Assembly: GCA_000508305.1 (NCBI GenBank)
Contig: CP006977.1
Location: forward strand, 432,621-496,620
DNA: 64,000 nt
DNA from: Sulfolobus acidocaldarius SUSAZ
Lineage (GTDB): Archaea > Thermoproteota > Thermoprotei_A > Sulfolobales > Sulfolobaceae
Reading direction: 5' to 3'
Every line of letters starts with the position of its first letter. The first letter of the stretch is position 1. The notes under the pieces were generated by a model. That model saw nothing but the letters and a program-made list of their open reading frames with translations. It was not told where the DNA came from and ran no database searches. The position numbers and the translations under genes are program-made. Below, one piece after another: positions 10,270 to 24,018 of the stretch.

Positions 10270-10740
10270 TTACACCTCACCCAGAATGACCTCAATATGT
10301 GATAGATACTTATATTTTCTTGTAGATCTTCCAAAAGCTCTTGTCATATATCTCTTTAACACTAATCCTTTATGAGCAGCTATATGGACTATTTTTAAAT
10401 TGTCTATATCAAGACCCTTACTGTTTGCATTATTTTCAGCATTATCCAATAGCTTAAGGACGTATTTAATAGCTTTCTTAGGATATCTGCCACTCTTCAC
10501 TTTCCACTTTCTGGAAATGTTAGACCTATGAGATGTTCCGTGAGAATATCGCCAGAACGGTAAAGCTTCCTTTTCTTCTAGGACGTTGTTGAGAAATTCT
10601 CTAGCTTCCTTTAAATTCATACCTCTTATTGCCTTACATACGTTGTATAAATCCCTAACAGATGCATCAATATTTTTGATTACAGCCTTAGCTAACTTGT
10701 CTTCAGGAATAGATAAAATTGGATAGACCCATTTGCTCAT
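10270..10740 (-). CDS. rpl22: Ribosomal protein L22 (uL22)
   Basis: Large-subunit protein lining the exit tunnel, 156 residues, in the archaeal/eukaryotic L17 form. The motif [20 protein letters not shown] and the C-terminal block [20 protein letters not shown] are diagnostic. It is 3 bp from both rps19 and rps3, so translation is probably coupled across the cluster. Confidence 0.96.
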   Translation of the reverse strand: MSKWVYPILSIPEDKLAKAVIKNIDASVRDLYNVCKAIRGMNLKEAREFLNNVLEEKEALPFWRYSHGTSHRSNISRKWKVKSGRYPKKAIKYVLKLLDNAENNANSKGLDIDNLKIVHIAAHKGLVLKRYMTRAFGRSTRKYKYLSHIEVILGEV

Positions 10741-10743
10741 AGA

Positions 10744-11166
10744 TCATCCCTTCATTGCTAAGAATAGGCTTGATTTTGTCGCCTTTAGACCAGGCTCTCC
10801 ATGCTCTACTTTCTTTGTGGTTATTGAATACTCTCCCAAATAACGTCCTATCATCTCTGGCACAACTTGAAATTCAACAAATTCCTTACCGTTATATACA
10901 GCAAACCTCAAACCGACCATTTCAGGTAATATAACCATGTTTCTAACATGAGTCTTTATTACCTTATTCTGCTTTCCTTGTCTAGAAATCTTTCTAATTT
11001 TTTCTAACAACCTTCTCTGCTTATCGGAGAAACCTCTCTTTAATGACCTTCTTTGACGTGAAGGTAAAAGCTTTATAAACTCATCCATGGGCATATTCAG
11101 AAGGTCCTCTAGAGACTTACCCCTATATCTAAACTTCTTCCATTCAGGTGGAATTTCGGGTGACAT
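10744..11166 (-). CDS. rps19: Ribosomal protein S19 (uS19)
   Basis: Small-subunit head protein of 140 residues, archaeal/eukaryotic S15 type. The C-terminal S19 signature is seen in [20 protein letters not shown], with the preceding [22 protein letters not shown] site lies upstream of the ATG. The 46 bp gap to rpl2 upstream is the largest within this half of the cluster and contains a T-rich run, so a partial terminator or secondary promoter there is possible. Confidence 0.95.
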   Translation of the reverse strand: MSPEIPPEWKKFRYRGKSLEDLLNMPMDEFIKLLPSRQRRSLKRGFSDKQRRLLEKIRKISRQGKQNKVIKTHVRNMVILPEMVGLRFAVYNGKEFVEFQVVPEMIGRYLGEYSITTKKVEHGEPGLKATKSSLFLAMKG

Positions 11167-11212
11167 GATAATTGCACCTTTCTCCTATACTTTTAGAGTT
11201 ACAAAAATAAAA

Positions 11213-11929
11213 TTATGCTCCACCACGCCTACCAGTCCTTCTTGATGCAATATGACCAACTTTTCTTCCAGGCGGTGCGTTTCTAGATACTGTAGAAGGT
11301 CTACTCACGCTCTGATGTAAACCACCACCATGTGGGTGAGATACAGCGTTCATAGCGACACCTCTCACAACAGGCCACTTTACAGCTCTAACCCTATATT
11401 TCCAGTAATTATTTCCAGCTTTCAACAACGGTTTCTCTACAAAACCTCCTCCTGCAATAATCCCCACAGTAGCTCTAGCGTTCTGACTTACTTCAACAAT
11501 TTTCTCAGATGATAATTTAATTAAAACCTTATTTCCGGCCTTACCCGAGATAACTGCATAAGATCCAGCAGCTCTAGCAAACTTTCCTCCATCTCCCCTC
11601 AACTTTTCTACGTTACATATCACAGTACCCTCTGGGAGCTGTCCAACTTCTACTATATTTCCATTCGATATAGTCGCATTCTTGCCTATGCTTATTTCTT
11701 GACCTACAGTTACACCCTGAACAGCAGGAATGTAAAATTGAAGCCCGTTGTCTAATTTAACCTTAACAACAGGTGCAGTAACACCTGGATTATGTAATAT
11801 ATCTACAATCTTACCTTTATGATCTCCCTCTATATTTGCATATCTAGCTGGCCCAACTCTTCTCCAACTTGGGCTTCTAAAATTTATACCTCCTCTTCCT
11901 GCTCTTTGTTGTAATAACTTCTTACCCAT
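11213..11929 (-). CDS. rpl2: Ribosomal protein L2 (uL2)
   Basis: Peptidyl-transferase-centre protein, 238 residues. The archaeal/eukaryotic L8 features are present: [16 protein letters not shown] near the start, [16 protein letters not shown] in the OB-like domain, and the functionally key [16 protein letters not shown] loop carrying the conserved histidine. It lies between rpl23 and rps19. No anomalies are seen. Confidence 0.97.
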   Translation of the reverse strand: MGKKLLQQRAGRGGINFRSPSWRRVGPARYANIEGDHKGKIVDILHNPGVTAPVVKVKLDNGLQFYIPAVQGVTVGQEISIGKNATISNGNIVEVGQLPEGTVICNVEKLRGDGGKFARAAGSYAVISGKAGNKVLIKLSSEKIVEVSQNARATVGIIAGGGFVEKPLLKAGNNYWKYRVRAVKWPVVRGVAMNAVSHPHGGGLHQSVSRPSTVSRNAPPGRKVGHIASRRTGRRGGA

Positions 11930-11940
11930 TTCGTGTCACC

Positions 11941-12189
11941 TTACAACATGCCCAGTTTATGGGCCACATCAGATGCTTTATATTCCTGCTTAAGTTTAAC
12001 GTAAGCCTTTTTCTCACCTTTAGGAGTAATCAACGTATTTATCTTCTCCACCTTAACACTGAATAGTCTCTCTACCTCGTTTTTAATATCCTTTTTAGTT
12101 GTATTCCTATTTACTATTATTGTTAGAGTATTTTGACTCTCTATCAGTTTCACTGCTTTCTCAGTTGCCAAAAATTCTTTTATTATCAT
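11941..12189 (-). CDS. rpl23: Ribosomal protein L23 (uL23)
   Basis: Exit-tunnel protein (82 residues) that contacts SRP and the translocon. It begins [20 protein letters not shown] and ends with [20 protein letters not shown], typical of the short archaeal form. The ATG overlaps the rpl4 stop by 4 bp, a coupled start. Confidence 0.95.
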   Translation of the reverse strand: MIIKEFLATEKAVKLIESQNTLTIIVNRNTTKKDIKNEVERLFSVKVEKINTLITPKGEKKAYVKLKQEYKASDVAHKLGML

Positions 12190-12986
12190 AAATTCAACCT
12201 CCCTTCAAATCTTTGACGCAATATGTTAATAGAAGATTTAGTATATATTGTTAATCTACCAGGATGACCTCCTGGAGCTAAATGAATTACACTAACTAGG
12301 TTGGCTGAAACAACATTAACTCCTGGTATATTTGAGGCAGCCTCTACAACTGGACTTTTATGATTACTGACTACTATCAAGGGACCCTTAGCTATTTGAT
12401 ATCTTCTTCCTCTCATTTTTCCTTTTCCTGCTCTTACTCCCTTACTCTCCTTTACTCTCTTTATGTCCTCCACGACACCTATAGATTTCAGTATATCCAT
12501 AATCTCTTTAGCTTTACTAATATTTTCAAAATCATCTACCAATATGATAGGAACGTTATTTGAAGTGAACCTATGACCTCTTGATTTGACAAAATTAGGA
12601 TCTGCTGTAGCTGCAAGTGCACTTATAATACCTAGTTTCTTCTCCTTTAGATTAACTTCCTCCACTAATCTTTTCTCTGTAGTAGGCGGAAATGCCAGTC
12701 TACCACCTACGGTGTTAGGAGCTAAAGCTGCTTCTCCGCTACCTTTTACTCTAGGTACCCTGGCTATTCCAAGGTTTATTCCAAAGCTAAGTGCACTAGT
12801 TCTTTTACCTGCTAAAGGATCTCTTCCTTTTGGCTGTAAAGACTTTGTAAACTCTGATAAAAATACTCTCTTTATTAGATCTTTCCTAATTGGGTAGCTA
12901 AAAAATAATGGAAGTTCTATTTCTTCTAACTGATTCCCCTTTAAATCTAAAACAGAAACTTTTTTTGTCTGGAGTTCCATATACAT
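12186..12986 (-). CDS. rpl4: Ribosomal protein L4 (uL4)
   Basis: Large-subunit assembly protein with an exit-tunnel extension, 266 residues. The extended loop carries [20 protein letters not shown], and the C-terminal part includes [20 protein letters not shown]. It is 3 bp from rpl3 and overlaps rpl23. The start is MYMELQ; the second Met two codons in is an alternative. Confidence 0.97.
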   Translation of the reverse strand: MYMELQTKKVSVLDLKGNQLEEIELPLFFSYPIRKDLIKRVFLSEFTKSLQPKGRDPLAGKRTSALSFGINLGIARVPRVKGSGEAALAPNTVGGRLAFPPTTEKRLVEEVNLKEKKLGIISALAATADPNFVKSRGHRFTSNNVPIILVDDFENISKAKEIMDILKSIGVVEDIKRVKESKGVRAGKGKMRGRRYQIAKGPLIVVSNHKSPVVEAASNIPGVNVVSANLVSVIHLAPGGHPGRLTIYTKSSINILRQRFEGRLNL

Positions 12987-12989
12987 GTT

Positions 12990-14018
12990 TCATCCCTGCT
13001 GAGAAGCTAGATTTACATATGTGATTTTAGGTGCTGATTCCGGTGACCATGAAGGCCTTATAGGATATCTCAAGAATAATGGTCTCTTTCTAGAACCTAA
13101 TACACTACCCTCTATTACAAGATACGTATTCTTAACTAATCCATAATTTACTATTCCTCCTGCGGGATTTATTTCGTTTACATTATCCCCTATCTTAATG
13201 ATTCTCTTGTTATATTCGGTTCTCCTGTGGAAGCCTAACTGACCTGGTTGCGGAACGTAGCTTGGTGTTGATATAGATGGTCCTCTAGCTCCTATTTTCC
13301 TACTACCCTTTCTATGCTTATGCCATCTTGGAAACTCTACTACACTGTATCTCTTTACTACACCTTGGAAACCTTTTCCTTTAGTAACTCCTATAATATC
13401 TGTTAATTGCCCTTCTCTAAAAACGTCTCTTACAGGAATTTGTTTACCTAGCAAAGATAAACCGTAGTTAAGTTGATCCTGAGTCGAGCCACCACTTATC
13501 TGTATCTCTACTATTTCAGGTCTTTTCTTACCTAACGAAGGAACTAGCCAAGGTTGAGTGGAAACAAGAAGTCTCATATATGTTATATTATTTAAGTTTT
13601 TCTGGATCAAATCTAATTTCTCTTTCATTTTCGAGGAATCCACTTTTAAGGATGTGATTTTCCTCTTCAAATATTTTAAAGAACCTTCTTCAAAGTTTGC
13701 CCAATAATCTACAAGTACAGATAACTCCCCTTTTGAATCTATATGGTAGGCCCTTAAAGCTAGACCTAGAATAGGAGGTGATTCGACTATAGTAACAGGA
13801 GTATATACTTCCTTACCATAATTAGGAGATGTGGGCTTATCATCTATCATATATACATGCGTCATTCCGGCTTTGTAACCTATGAAGCCTAATAGTTTAG
13901 GCTCTTTTAAATTAACCAAAGGCCAATTTTTAGGTGTTGGAAGTATTTCATCAGCTCTCTTCCTAGGACGTAAACCAGCTGAACCTCTTCTTGGTGACGA
14001 TAATTTCCGATGACCCAT
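12990..14018 (-). CDS. rpl3: Ribosomal protein L3 (uL3), first gene of the ribosomal superoperon
   Basis: Early-assembly protein of the large subunit, 342 residues in the long archaeal/eukaryotic form. It contains FIGYKAGMTHVYMIDDKPTS near the N-terminus and the catalytic-centre finger (KGKGFQGVVKRYSVVEFPRW then HRKGSRKIGARGP). A TATA-like element lies about 40 bp upstream of the ATG and the upstream gene is 55 bp away. It is therefore the likely promoter-proximal gene of the cluster. Confidence 0.97.
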   Translation of the reverse strand: MGHRKLSSPRRGSAGLRPRKRADEILPTPKNWPLVNLKEPKLLGFIGYKAGMTHVYMIDDKPTSPNYGKEVYTPVTIVESPPILGLALRAYHIDSKGELSVLVDYWANFEEGSLKYLKRKITSLKVDSSKMKEKLDLIQKNLNNITYMRLLVSTQPWLVPSLGKKRPEIVEIQISGGSTQDQLNYGLSLLGKQIPVRDVFREGQLTDIIGVTKGKGFQGVVKRYSVVEFPRWHKHRKGSRKIGARGPSISTPSYVPQPGQLGFHRRTEYNKRIIKIGDNVNEINPAGGIVNYGLVKNTYLVIEGSVLGSRKRPLFLRYPIRPSWSPESAPKITYVNLASQQG

Positions 14019-14055
14019 TAATTTTCCCTCAGTCCTTCTTTCTTACATATATATG

Positions 14056-14065
14056 ACTTATAAAT
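14056..14065 (-). promoter_or_regulatory. TATA box for the rpl3-led superoperon
   Basis: On the minus strand the sequence ATTTATAAGT lies about 38-47 bp before the rpl3 ATG in the only sizeable gap above the ribosomal cluster. With a TATA-to-start distance near 25 bp, transcription would begin about 15 bp before the ATG, leaving a short leader with a purine-rich GAGGGA. Inferred from sequence only. Confidence 0.55.
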
Positions 14066-14073
14066 GTATCTAT

Positions 14074-14809
14074 CTATCTTAAGATGTAGTTAAGTAGAGA
14101 AAGAGCTCCATAGAGAGCCTCTTCTGCTCTAACATCTTTTACGCCTTGCTTAGGAACAAAATTTACTAACATGTGACTAGTTGTCTCCATCATCTTAAGT
14201 AGACCTCCTTTAGGCGGACCAATAACCAACGTTAAGCCATTTTGTTCATATATACTTAATATTTTATCAGCCACTAATGAAGGATCTTTACCTGATCTTG
14301 AAGCTATAATTACATTTTCTAGGTCTTTTATTTTATTAAGATAGGTTGCATCATAAAATTTGATAGAATACCCATCATAATATGGATAAAAATCGTATGT
14401 TAAGTGGCTTTTTCTTAAGCTATCAAGAACTAAGACGGACTTAGTCTTTTTATTAACAATTTTAACTCCTGTATCACTATTAACTACTTTTCTTATCTCG
14501 CCTTCCACATAATCATTACTTACTACATGAGATGGAATATTTATAGGTGGTATTAGCCCAACTTTACTTAAGGTTCGCTTAATAGGAATATACTTTTTTC
14601 CATATGGTGGTGTTAGAGCATAATTACCAACGTCCTTAATTATTCTAATTATAGTTTTCTTATTCTTAAGATCGTCTAACCATATTACTTCCGAAACTCT
14701 AAAAATTACTAGAGTTCTAATTATGAAACCTAATTTATATATTATTTCTTCAAATTTTTTCTCAGTATCAAATATAGAAGTAAAAAGAACTACAGATAAT
14801 TTTTTACGC

Positions 14810-14826
<17 letters not shown>
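14074..14826 (-). CDS. SPOUT-fold RNA methyltransferase (DUF171/C9orf114 family)
   Basis: This 250-residue protein has the N-terminus [20 protein letters not shown], the SPOUT-like block [16 protein letters not shown] near the C-terminus, and ends [19 protein letters not shown]. This pattern fits the archaeal DUF171/SPOUT1 family, whose members carry a deep-knot SAM-binding fold with an OB insert. The gene commonly precedes rpl3 in archaea. It probably methylates rRNA, but the site cannot be read from sequence. It overlaps the ileS stop by 17 bp. Confidence 0.75.
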
Positions 14827-17962
<3,136 letters not shown>

Positions 17963-18030
17963 ATTCGATATCTGAGGTCGAGATAATTCAACTCACCTGG
18001 TAAAAATTACATAGAAACGTTATTTAAAGA

Positions 18031-19044
18031 TTAACCTATTTTACTCCGTATTGCGCTTATCATTTCATCCGTTGTAGAACTTCCGCCTACATCAGGCGTT
18101 AGATATTTCCCTTCAGAATACACTGAATATATAGCGTCTCTTAAAGATTTAGCTGCACTATTGTATTTCATGTCACCCGAGAGTTCTTGCATTCTATCTA
18201 ACATCATACCTACTGATAAAAGAAAAGCAGTGGGATTAGCTATATTCTTGCCAGCAATATCGAATGCTGCTCCATGTACTGGCTCAAATAAAGACTTCCT
18301 GTCACCGATATTAGCCGAGGGGGATATACCTAGACTACCTGCTATTTGACCTGCCTCATCACTTAATATATCACCGTAAGTATTCTCAGTAACTATTACA
18401 TCGAATGCTTGGGGATTCCTAACTAAGTTGGCAGCAGCTGCATCAACATACATCTCAGAGTACTCCACTTTTCCTTTCAATACATTTCTACATGATTCCG
18501 CAAACAACCCATCTGTAATTCTCATAACATTCGATTTATGGACACAAACTACCTTTTTCTTTCTTCTCAATGCTTGATTTAGTGCAACTTGAGCTATTCT
18601 TGTTGAGGCAGCGCGAGTTATAACTTTAATACCCACTGTAACTCCATCAGAGATAACATGTTCTAAACCCTTGTATAGATCTTCTGTATTCTCTCTAACT
18701 ACTAAGATATCAACATCTCCGAATTTATTTTCTAGACCAGGAAGAGATTTAGCAGGTCTTAAATTTGCATACAAATCATACATAAGTCTTAGTTTAACTA
18801 CAACATCAGCAGCAGTCTCGCCCACAGGACCCTTCAAAATCATATCAGCTTTCTCTATTACTCTTAATGAGTCTTTAGGTAATGCATCACCGAACTTATT
18901 TTTAGTAGTATCTCCAGCTTCTACCTCAATATATTCTATGGAGAGACTGAACTTTTCATTTAACCTAGCTAATATGGTTTTTGATTTACTAACAACTTCC
19001 GGACCTATACCGTCTCCTTGAATTAATGCTACAACAAAACCCAT
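18031..19044 (-). CDS. leuB: 3-isopropylmalate dehydrogenase
   Basis: Beta-decarboxylating dehydrogenase of 337 residues that oxidises 3-isopropylmalate in leucine biosynthesis. Visible motifs are IQGDGIGPEVV, the substrate loop LRLMYDLYANLRPAKSLPG, VRENTEDLYKGLE, the metal-binding TENTYGDILSDEAGQIAG, and the NAD site LFEPVHGAAFDIAGKNIANP. The sequence closely resembles the well-studied Sulfolobus IPMDH of the same length. A role on homoisocitrate in lysine synthesis cannot be excluded. No other leu gene is adjacent. Confidence 0.88.
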   Translation of the reverse strand: MGFVVALIQGDGIGPEVVSKSKTILARLNEKFSLSIEYIEVEAGDTTKNKFGDALPKDSLRVIEKADMILKGPVGETAADVVVKLRLMYDLYANLRPAKSLPGLENKFGDVDILVVRENTEDLYKGLEHVISDGVTVGIKVITRAASTRIAQVALNQALRRKKKVVCVHKSNVMRITDGLFAESCRNVLKGKVEYSEMYVDAAAANLVRNPQAFDVIVTENTYGDILSDEAGQIAGSLGISPSANIGDRKSLFEPVHGAAFDIAGKNIANPTAFLLSVGMMLDRMQELSGDMKYNSAAKSLRDAIYSVYSEGKYLTPDVGGSSTTDEMISAIRSKIG

Positions 19045-19053
19045 AATTACATC

Positions 19054-19656
19054 TTACAGAGAGATTTTATATCCCTTATCTTCAAGAATTCCAATTAATT
19101 CCTGTATAATACCCGATAAGTTAGGCGAAAGTCTCTTAATAGTTTTAATTTCATACTCAATTACAGGTAAATACTGTTTAAGTTGATCTTGAGAATATAT
19201 ATGTAGTCTAGACATATGAACTAATAAATCAACTAATAGGAAATCTCCTCTACTCAAAGCCTGGTGAACAGGGGCATCACTTACGACATGTAACCTATTA
19301 TATTTAAAGATGATAGGATTCTGATCCCTGCTTATAGGAGTTAACTCAGATAAAATAACCAGAGAGTTCTCAAGAACAGGAACTTCCTCCATTAACCTAA
19401 ATCTAAGTTTATTAATATTATTTGTAAACCCGTAGTAGAACTGAAATGGGTCTAATGTTATATTTATACTACAGTTGTTATTCTTCATAATATTTTGAAA
19501 TGTCAGTGTATCTTTGTATATCCTTGATTTAAGTTCTTGTCCTTCTCTTATGATCCCAATAGGTGATAAATTCAATCTTACACCATTAGTCCCTAGTATT
19601 ACCTCATAGTATCCGTCATGAGGAAAAATAAAATCCAACACATTATCATCAGTCAT
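19054..19656 (-). CDS. DUF447 family protein (flavin-binding split-barrel-like)
   Basis: A 200-residue protein of unknown role. The order NLSPIGIIREGQELKSRIYK, then DTLTFQNIMKNNNCSINIT, matches the archaeal DUF447 pattern (a Pro-Met/Ile-Gly strand, an Arg-x-Tyr-lys/gly-x-T segment, then a short helix and strand). Structural family members resemble FMN-binding split barrels. It sits 9 bp upstream of leuB and may be co-transcribed. Function is not established. Confidence 0.65.
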   Translation of the reverse strand: MTDDNVLDFIFPHDGYYEVILGTNGVRLNLSPIGIIREGQELKSRIYKDTLTFQNIMKNNNCSINITLDPFQFYYGFTNNINKLRFRLMEEVPVLENSLVILSELTPISRDQNPIIFKYNRLHVVSDAPVHQALSRGDFLLVDLLVHMSRLHIYSQDQLKQYLPVIEYEIKTIKRLSPNLSGIIQELIGILEDKGYKISL

Positions 19657-19724
19657 TTCTAAAAGGTATATTTCTGATAGGAAAAAGAATTTTCGTCCCT
19701 TAAATCCGTTTAGAAGCTAAAAAT

Positions 19725-19750
19725 AATTCATTAATTTAATTCATTAATTT
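19725..19750. repeat. Tandem 13 bp repeat in an intergenic gap
   Basis: The unit AATTCATTAATTT occurs twice head to tail in the 106 bp gap between the HAD hydrolase gene stop and the DUF447 gene start. Each unit contains the palindromic core ATTAAT. It lies upstream of the DUF447-leuB pair and downstream of the HAD gene. It may be simple AT-rich slippage or a protein-binding site. Confidence 0.7.
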
Positions 19751-19762
19751 CAAAATCAATAA

Positions 19763-20485
19763 TCAAAATAGCTCTTCAACTTCCCTAAGATTATTTACTA
19801 CATAATCTGCATAGAGTTCTGCGAACTTAACCTTATTTTTTCTATCCACTAAGATGGATTTAAGACCAGCCTTCTTAGCGGCTAAACAGTCCTTTATGGG
19901 ATCATCTCCAATCATTAAACATTGATATGAAAATAAACCAAATTTCTCACAAGATATTATAAATGGTTGAAGGTCTGGCTTGGGTTTTATATTGTTTTCT
20001 CCACCTATAACTATAATATTAAAGTAATGTAATAGTGGAAATCTTGATAACCTAAGCCGCTTATCTCCTCCCTCTCCATCACTATTAGTTATTATCCCTA
20101 ATTTAAATCCCTTCTTTTTTAAATATTCAAGTAAGTCCAAGGCATCCTCATAAGGAGTATTCTGCGAGGCTATACTCCAATATAACTGAGTCCACTGATA
20201 TAATTCCTCAGATTCCGCCGAAACGTTTAATTGATCTAGAACTGATTTCCACCAGGACTTTCTGTCATATATGCCATCCTCATTCATTTTCTTTGCTCTA
20301 GAGATCACTAATTCTGTTATTTTATCTTGACTTATTTCAGATGAATAATTATCTTTAACGAAATTATATATATCCTTGGCTACCGTAAGCAGAGCATTAT
20401 CTTCTACTTCATCAAAAGAAACTAATGTATTATCAAAGTCAAAAAAAATTGCTTTAACGTCCCGAAATAAATTATTCTCTTCCAT
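19763..20485 (-). CDS. HAD-superfamily hydrolase
   Basis: A 240-residue phosphatase-like protein. The nucleophile motif I is FFDFDNTLVSFD, motif II is LGIITNSDG, motif III Lys is in NIKPKPD, and motif IV reads MIGDDPIKDCLAAKKAGLK. The helical cap between motifs I and II is of the C1 type. I start it at the ATG of MEENNLFRD, 8 bp after the EF-2 stop with a GTGAT Shine-Dalgarno site; a start nine codons earlier would overlap EF-2. The substrate is unknown. Confidence 0.85.
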   Translation of the reverse strand: MEENNLFRDVKAIFFDFDNTLVSFDEVEDNALLTVAKDIYNFVKDNYSSEISQDKITELVISRAKKMNEDGIYDRKSWWKSVLDQLNVSAESEELYQWTQLYWSIASQNTPYEDALDLLEYLKKKGFKLGIITNSDGEGGDKRLRLSRFPLLHYFNIIVIGGENNIKPKPDLQPFIISCEKFGLFSYQCLMIGDDPIKDCLAAKKAGLKSILVDRKNKVKFAELYADYVVNNLREVEELF

Positions 20486-20492
20486 AAAGAAA

Positions 20493-22706
20493 TCACGATA
20501 TGAAATCTTCAACTTTAGGCAACTGCTTGGGCTTTCCTTTTCTTTCCCTAATCTTCATAATTAGATCTACTAATATTGAATCAGGAACCGGTGCCCATCT
20601 GCTAAACTCTGTACCCCAGAAGGCTCTTCCTGCGCTTGATGCTCTTAGCTCGCTTGCTAACTCAAAAGATTCACCAACAGGTATTTCAGCATATACCCTT
20701 GCCACATTTCCAGTTTGAACTACATTTATAACCTTTCCTCTCTTTCTTGTAATAACAGCAGTTACATTCCCTAAATACTCCATTGGTATTCTTATATCTA
20801 ATTTCTGCAATGGTTCTAACAATGTTGGTTTAGATGTTAGAATGCCTGCAAATATTGCATTTCTGACTGCAGGATATAGCTGTGCAGGACCTCTATGTGC
20901 AGGATCTTCGTGTACTACAGCATCATGCAATACGACTTTAACCCCTCTTACAGGCTCAAACGCAAGGGGTCCTTCTTTCATTGCAAGCCTAAAACCTTGA
21001 AGCAATGTATCCATGATTTCCCTTAGGTGTTGAACACCGCTAGTGGCATCTATAAAGACATTTATATTCTCGTCGATAGCAACTATTTTCTTTGCCTCAT
21101 CGTAGTCCCATTCAGCCTGATCTCTCAAAATTTTAGCCATCTCCTTATTATCCATATCTTCTTTTATTGTTCCGTTCGCTATTAGATCTATAGTCTGGTT
21201 GTTCAATGGTTCTACACTTATGTATAGCTTGTTGTGCTTGTTAGGAGACTTACCTTCAAAAACCTGACTCTTGTTCCTTATACTCTCTCTGTAGACTACT
21301 ATAGGAGGAGTTGTTACTACATCTAATCCATAATTCTCCTTTAGTAACTGCAACGAAACCTCTAAGTGAAGGAATCCCATACCTGACAGCAAATATTCGC
21401 CTGTCTCTTCATTTATCTTTACTACCAAATTAGAATCTTCTATGCTTAATTTCCTCAAAGCGTCTATCATCTTTGTTAAATCTTTAGGATTCCTAGGTTC
21501 TACAGATATGGTGACCACAGGTTCTGATATATAATGTAACTTCTCAAATGAGCCAAGAACACTGTCCTTAAATCTAATATCAACTCCTGTTTCTCCGGAT
21601 CTTGCAGCATCCATTCCCAGAGCCGCAGCAATGTTACCTACAGGTATTTCTTCAGCCAACTCCCTTATTGCACCCATGTACAGGCTTACTTGTAATATCC
21701 TCTGCTGTCTCTTAGCATTCACTAGCCAAACTTCTTCTCCTGCTCTTAAAGTACCTGAGAATACTCTACCTGTAGCTACTAAACCAGCATGAGGATCAAC
21801 TTTCATATCGTTTATCATCATAACTATTGGACCATTTGGATCGGCATTAATCATTGCTTTGGCTATTTCACTATCTAAATCACCTTTCCAGATTTTGGGA
21901 ATTCTATACTTTTGAGAATCTCTTGGGTTAGGTACAAACTTTATGACTGCATCTAACAATGCCTCGTGTATAGGCACCTTACTTGCCAGTTCTTCAATCT
22001 TAGCTTTATCACCACTAGTGTAAGCATTCACTACATCACTAAATTTAACTCCTCTTTTTCCAGCCATTGGCACGCTAAAGCCCCACTTATCCTTAGCTGA
22101 ACCAAAGACAACGTTTCCTAACTCCGGCTTTATCTTCCACTGATCTTTAAACTCAGGCTCACCATATGTCTCTATTAGGTTATTAACTTCTATAATCAAA
22201 TCTATTAATCTCTTTTGAATTTCTTGAGAACTAAGCTTAAGCTCTTTTATGAGTCTGTCTACTTTATTTATAAATAATATAGGTCTTACCCTTTCTTCTA
22301 AACTTTGCCTCAGAACAGTTTCCGTCTGTGTCATTATTCCTTCTACAGCATCAATAACTACTATAGAACCGTCTAAAACTCTTAAACTTCTGGTAACTCT
22401 ACCACTGAAATCTACGTGTCCTGGCGTATCAATCAAATTGATTACATAACCTTTTCCATCTATTTCGTGATACAAACTAATGTTTGCTGCTTTTACTGTA
22501 ATTCCTCTCTGTTGCTCTACTGATAGATAATCTAATGCAAGCGCTTCTCCAGCAACTTTCTGTGAAATTATTCCTGATGCGGCTAAAAGTGTATCACTAG
22601 TAGTTGTCTTACCGTGATCAACGTGTGCTATAATCCCTATATTTCTTACTCTTGTAACATCTTTCATTAAACTAAGCACTTGTTCAACAGTCTTATATCT
22701 TGGCAA
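20493..22706 (-). CDS. fusA: Elongation factor 2
   Basis: Translocation GTPase of 737 residues. G-domain motifs are AHVDHGKTT (about residues 27-35), DTPGHVDF and NKVD. The diphthamide loop [18 protein letters not shown] holds the modifiable histidine, so it is a target of the diphthamide pathway. It starts with TTG after a GGTGAT Shine-Dalgarno site. A TATA-like CTTAAAAG lies 35-43 bp upstream, suggesting its own promoter after the 198 bp gap. Confidence 0.98.
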   Translation of the reverse strand: MPRYKTVEQVLSLMKDVTRVRNIGIIAHVDHGKTTTSDTLLAASGIISQKVAGEALALDYLSVEQQRGITVKAANISLYHEIDGKGYVINLIDTPGHVDFSGRVTRSLRVLDGSIVVIDAVEGIMTQTETVLRQSLEERVRPILFINKVDRLIKELKLSSQEIQKRLIDLIIEVNNLIETYGEPEFKDQWKIKPELGNVVFGSAKDKWGFSVPMAGKRGVKFSDVVNAYTSGDKAKIEELASKVPIHEALLDAVIKFVPNPRDSQKYRIPKIWKGDLDSEIAKAMINADPNGPIVMMINDMKVDPHAGLVATGRVFSGTLRAGEEVWLVNAKRQQRILQVSLYMGAIRELAEEIPVGNIAAALGMDAARSGETGVDIRFKDSVLGSFEKLHYISEPVVTISVEPRNPKDLTKMIDALRKLSIEDSNLVVKINEETGEYLLSGMGFLHLEVSLQLLKENYGLDVVTTPPIVVYRESIRNKSQVFEGKSPNKHNKLYISVEPLNNQTIDLIANGTIKEDMDNKEMAKILRDQAEWDYDEAKKIVAIDENINVFIDATSGVQHLREIMDTLLQGFRLAMKEGPLAFEPVRGVKVVLHDAVVHEDPAHRGPAQLYPAVRNAIFAGILTSKPTLLEPLQKLDIRIPMEYLGNVTAVITRKRGKVINVVQTGNVARVYAEIPVGESFELASELRASSAGRAFWGTEFSRWAPVPDSILVDLIMKIRERKGKPKQLPKVEDFIS

Positions 22707-22740
22707 GGTCTAAATCACCAGTTTACGAATAGTAAGTTAA

Positions 22741-22749
22741 CTTTTAAGT
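22741..22749 (-). promoter_or_regulatory. TATA-like element upstream of EF-2
   Basis: The minus-strand sequence ACTTAAAAG sits 35-43 bp before the TTG start of EF-2. Transcription would start around 22718, leaving a short leader that includes the GGTGAT ribosome binding site. Inferred from position and composition. Confidence 0.5.
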
Positions 22750-22818
22750 ATTAAAGTGTGTTGGATTTAGATTGATATACTCATAATCTAGAGAATCTAA
22801 AGAATTAATATAAGTAGC

Positions 22819-22860
22819 TAGATATTTTATACTTAAAATTATAAATATGTAGATATTTTA
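22819..22860. repeat. Direct repeat TAGATATTTTA x2
   Basis: The 198 bp gap between the xpf stop and the EF-2 start is AT-rich. It holds two copies of TAGATATTTTA (22819-22829 and 22850-22860), 31 bp apart, close to three helical turns. No ORF or structured RNA is apparent. The copies could be a regulator site upstream of EF-2 or chance in AT-rich DNA. Confidence 0.5.
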
Positions 22861-22904
22861 ATGAAACATAATTTAGTCTATTGAAATGGGTATAGATATG
22901 CTAG

Positions 22905-23615
22905 TTAGTCATCATTATTTCTATCTTCAGCAAGGAAATCTGCCAAAGACACATTTTTCTTAGTACCGTTATCAGATGAGTACGCAGTGTGTAATACTCT
23001 ATATATTTCTTCGGCTCTTTTTCTACTTCCTAATGCTTTCTCCAGATCCGATATAGAAGCTTTACAAATATTCTCTATTGTATTAAACTTTTCCAATAGT
23101 TTTTTTGCTAATTTTTCCCCTACATTTGGCAATGACTCCACAACATATAGTTGAATGTCCTTAAGATTCTCAAATTTAGGTTTATCATGAAGATTTATAC
23201 TTCTAAAATTAGATTTAGTAGAAATTTTTTCAGCTAATTTATATAAAACTTCTGCAGAATCTTTCTTATTTAATGAAAACAGGACTCTTAAATCGTAGTC
23301 TATAATCGCACTAACTAAAGCAGAATTAACGGCTTTCCATTTAGTCGTTATGAACCTAATTTGACTTAGATCTCCCTCAATTAAAATATATGGTTCCTTG
23401 TAACTTTCACTTAATCTGCTCAACTGATCGAAAAAACGCTTATCAAAAACAGAGCTAACAAGATCTTCCACACTCTTTCTCTCTATTCCTATTGTCTCGG
23501 AAATAACGTAATCCGCTACAGTTAAATTCTCGAATATAACAACAGCACCAAGCTCCCTTAAAAAATCTGGGACATTACTAGCCTTTTCCCTATAATCGGC
23601 ATAAATTCTTAACAC
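22905..23615 (-). CDS. xpf: XPF/ERCC4-type DNA repair nuclease
   Basis: Structure-specific endonuclease of the short crenarchaeal XPF type, 236 residues. The nuclease motif is in YVISETIGIERKSVEDLVSS (the ERK...D signature), following ADYREKA. A tandem helix-hairpin-helix domain is at the C-terminal half (ESLPNVGEKLAKKLLEKF). The end KKNVSLADFLAED resembles a PCNA-interacting peptide, as expected because crenarchaeal XPF works with PCNA. It starts with GTG 25 bp after pfdB and closes the exosome gene string. Confidence 0.93.
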   Translation of the reverse strand: MLRIYADYREKASNVPDFLRELGAVVIFENLTVADYVISETIGIERKSVEDLVSSVFDKRFFDQLSRLSESYKEPYILIEGDLSQIRFITTKWKAVNSALVSAIIDYDLRVLFSLNKKDSAEVLYKLAEKISTKSNFRSINLHDKPKFENLKDIQLYVVESLPNVGEKLAKKLLEKFNTIENICKASISDLEKALGSRKRAEEIYRVLHTAYSSDNGTKKNVSLADFLAEDRNNDD

Positions 23616-23640
23616 AAAATAGTAATTTACCTTAAATTAA

Positions 23641-24018
23641 TTAAGCCTTTGCCCCTGCCCCTCTCTGTGGGTAGTATTTAGATAACATCTCATTTACTTT
23701 CTTCTGCTTCTCCTCTAACTGTGTTCTCAATTTAGTTTCTTGATTCTGATATGTCCTAGACCTTAATTCCAATATGGTTTTTTGATCATCTAGTTCTTTC
23801 TCTACATTATCCTTGTTTACCTTTACAAGTAGATTGCCCACTATCTTATAAATAATTGTATCAGAAGGTAATTGTTTTAATTCATCTAAAACCTTATTTA
23901 CTTCTCTCAACTGACTATCAATAACACTTCTTTCTGCTATAACTCTGTTCAACTGCTCTTGAAGCTGTTGCAGTTTAACTAACTCTGTTTGAAGTTCAGG
24001 TGGAAGTCTCTCAGTCAT
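23641..24018 (-). CDS. pfdB: Prefoldin beta subunit
   Basis: Chaperone subunit of the hexameric prefoldin that passes unfolded proteins to the thermosome, 125 residues. It forms two long heptad-rich helices (about residues 5-45 and 75-115) around a central beta hairpin ([20 protein letters not shown]). The ATG overlaps the pcc1 stop by 4 bp. Prefoldin in the exosome cluster is common in archaea. Confidence 0.93.
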   Translation of the reverse strand: MTERLPPELQTELVKLQQLQEQLNRVIAERSVIDSQLREVNKVLDELKQLPSDTIIYKIVGNLLVKVNKDNVEKELDDQKTILELRSRTYQNQETKLRTQLEEKQKKVNEMLSKYYPQRGAGAKA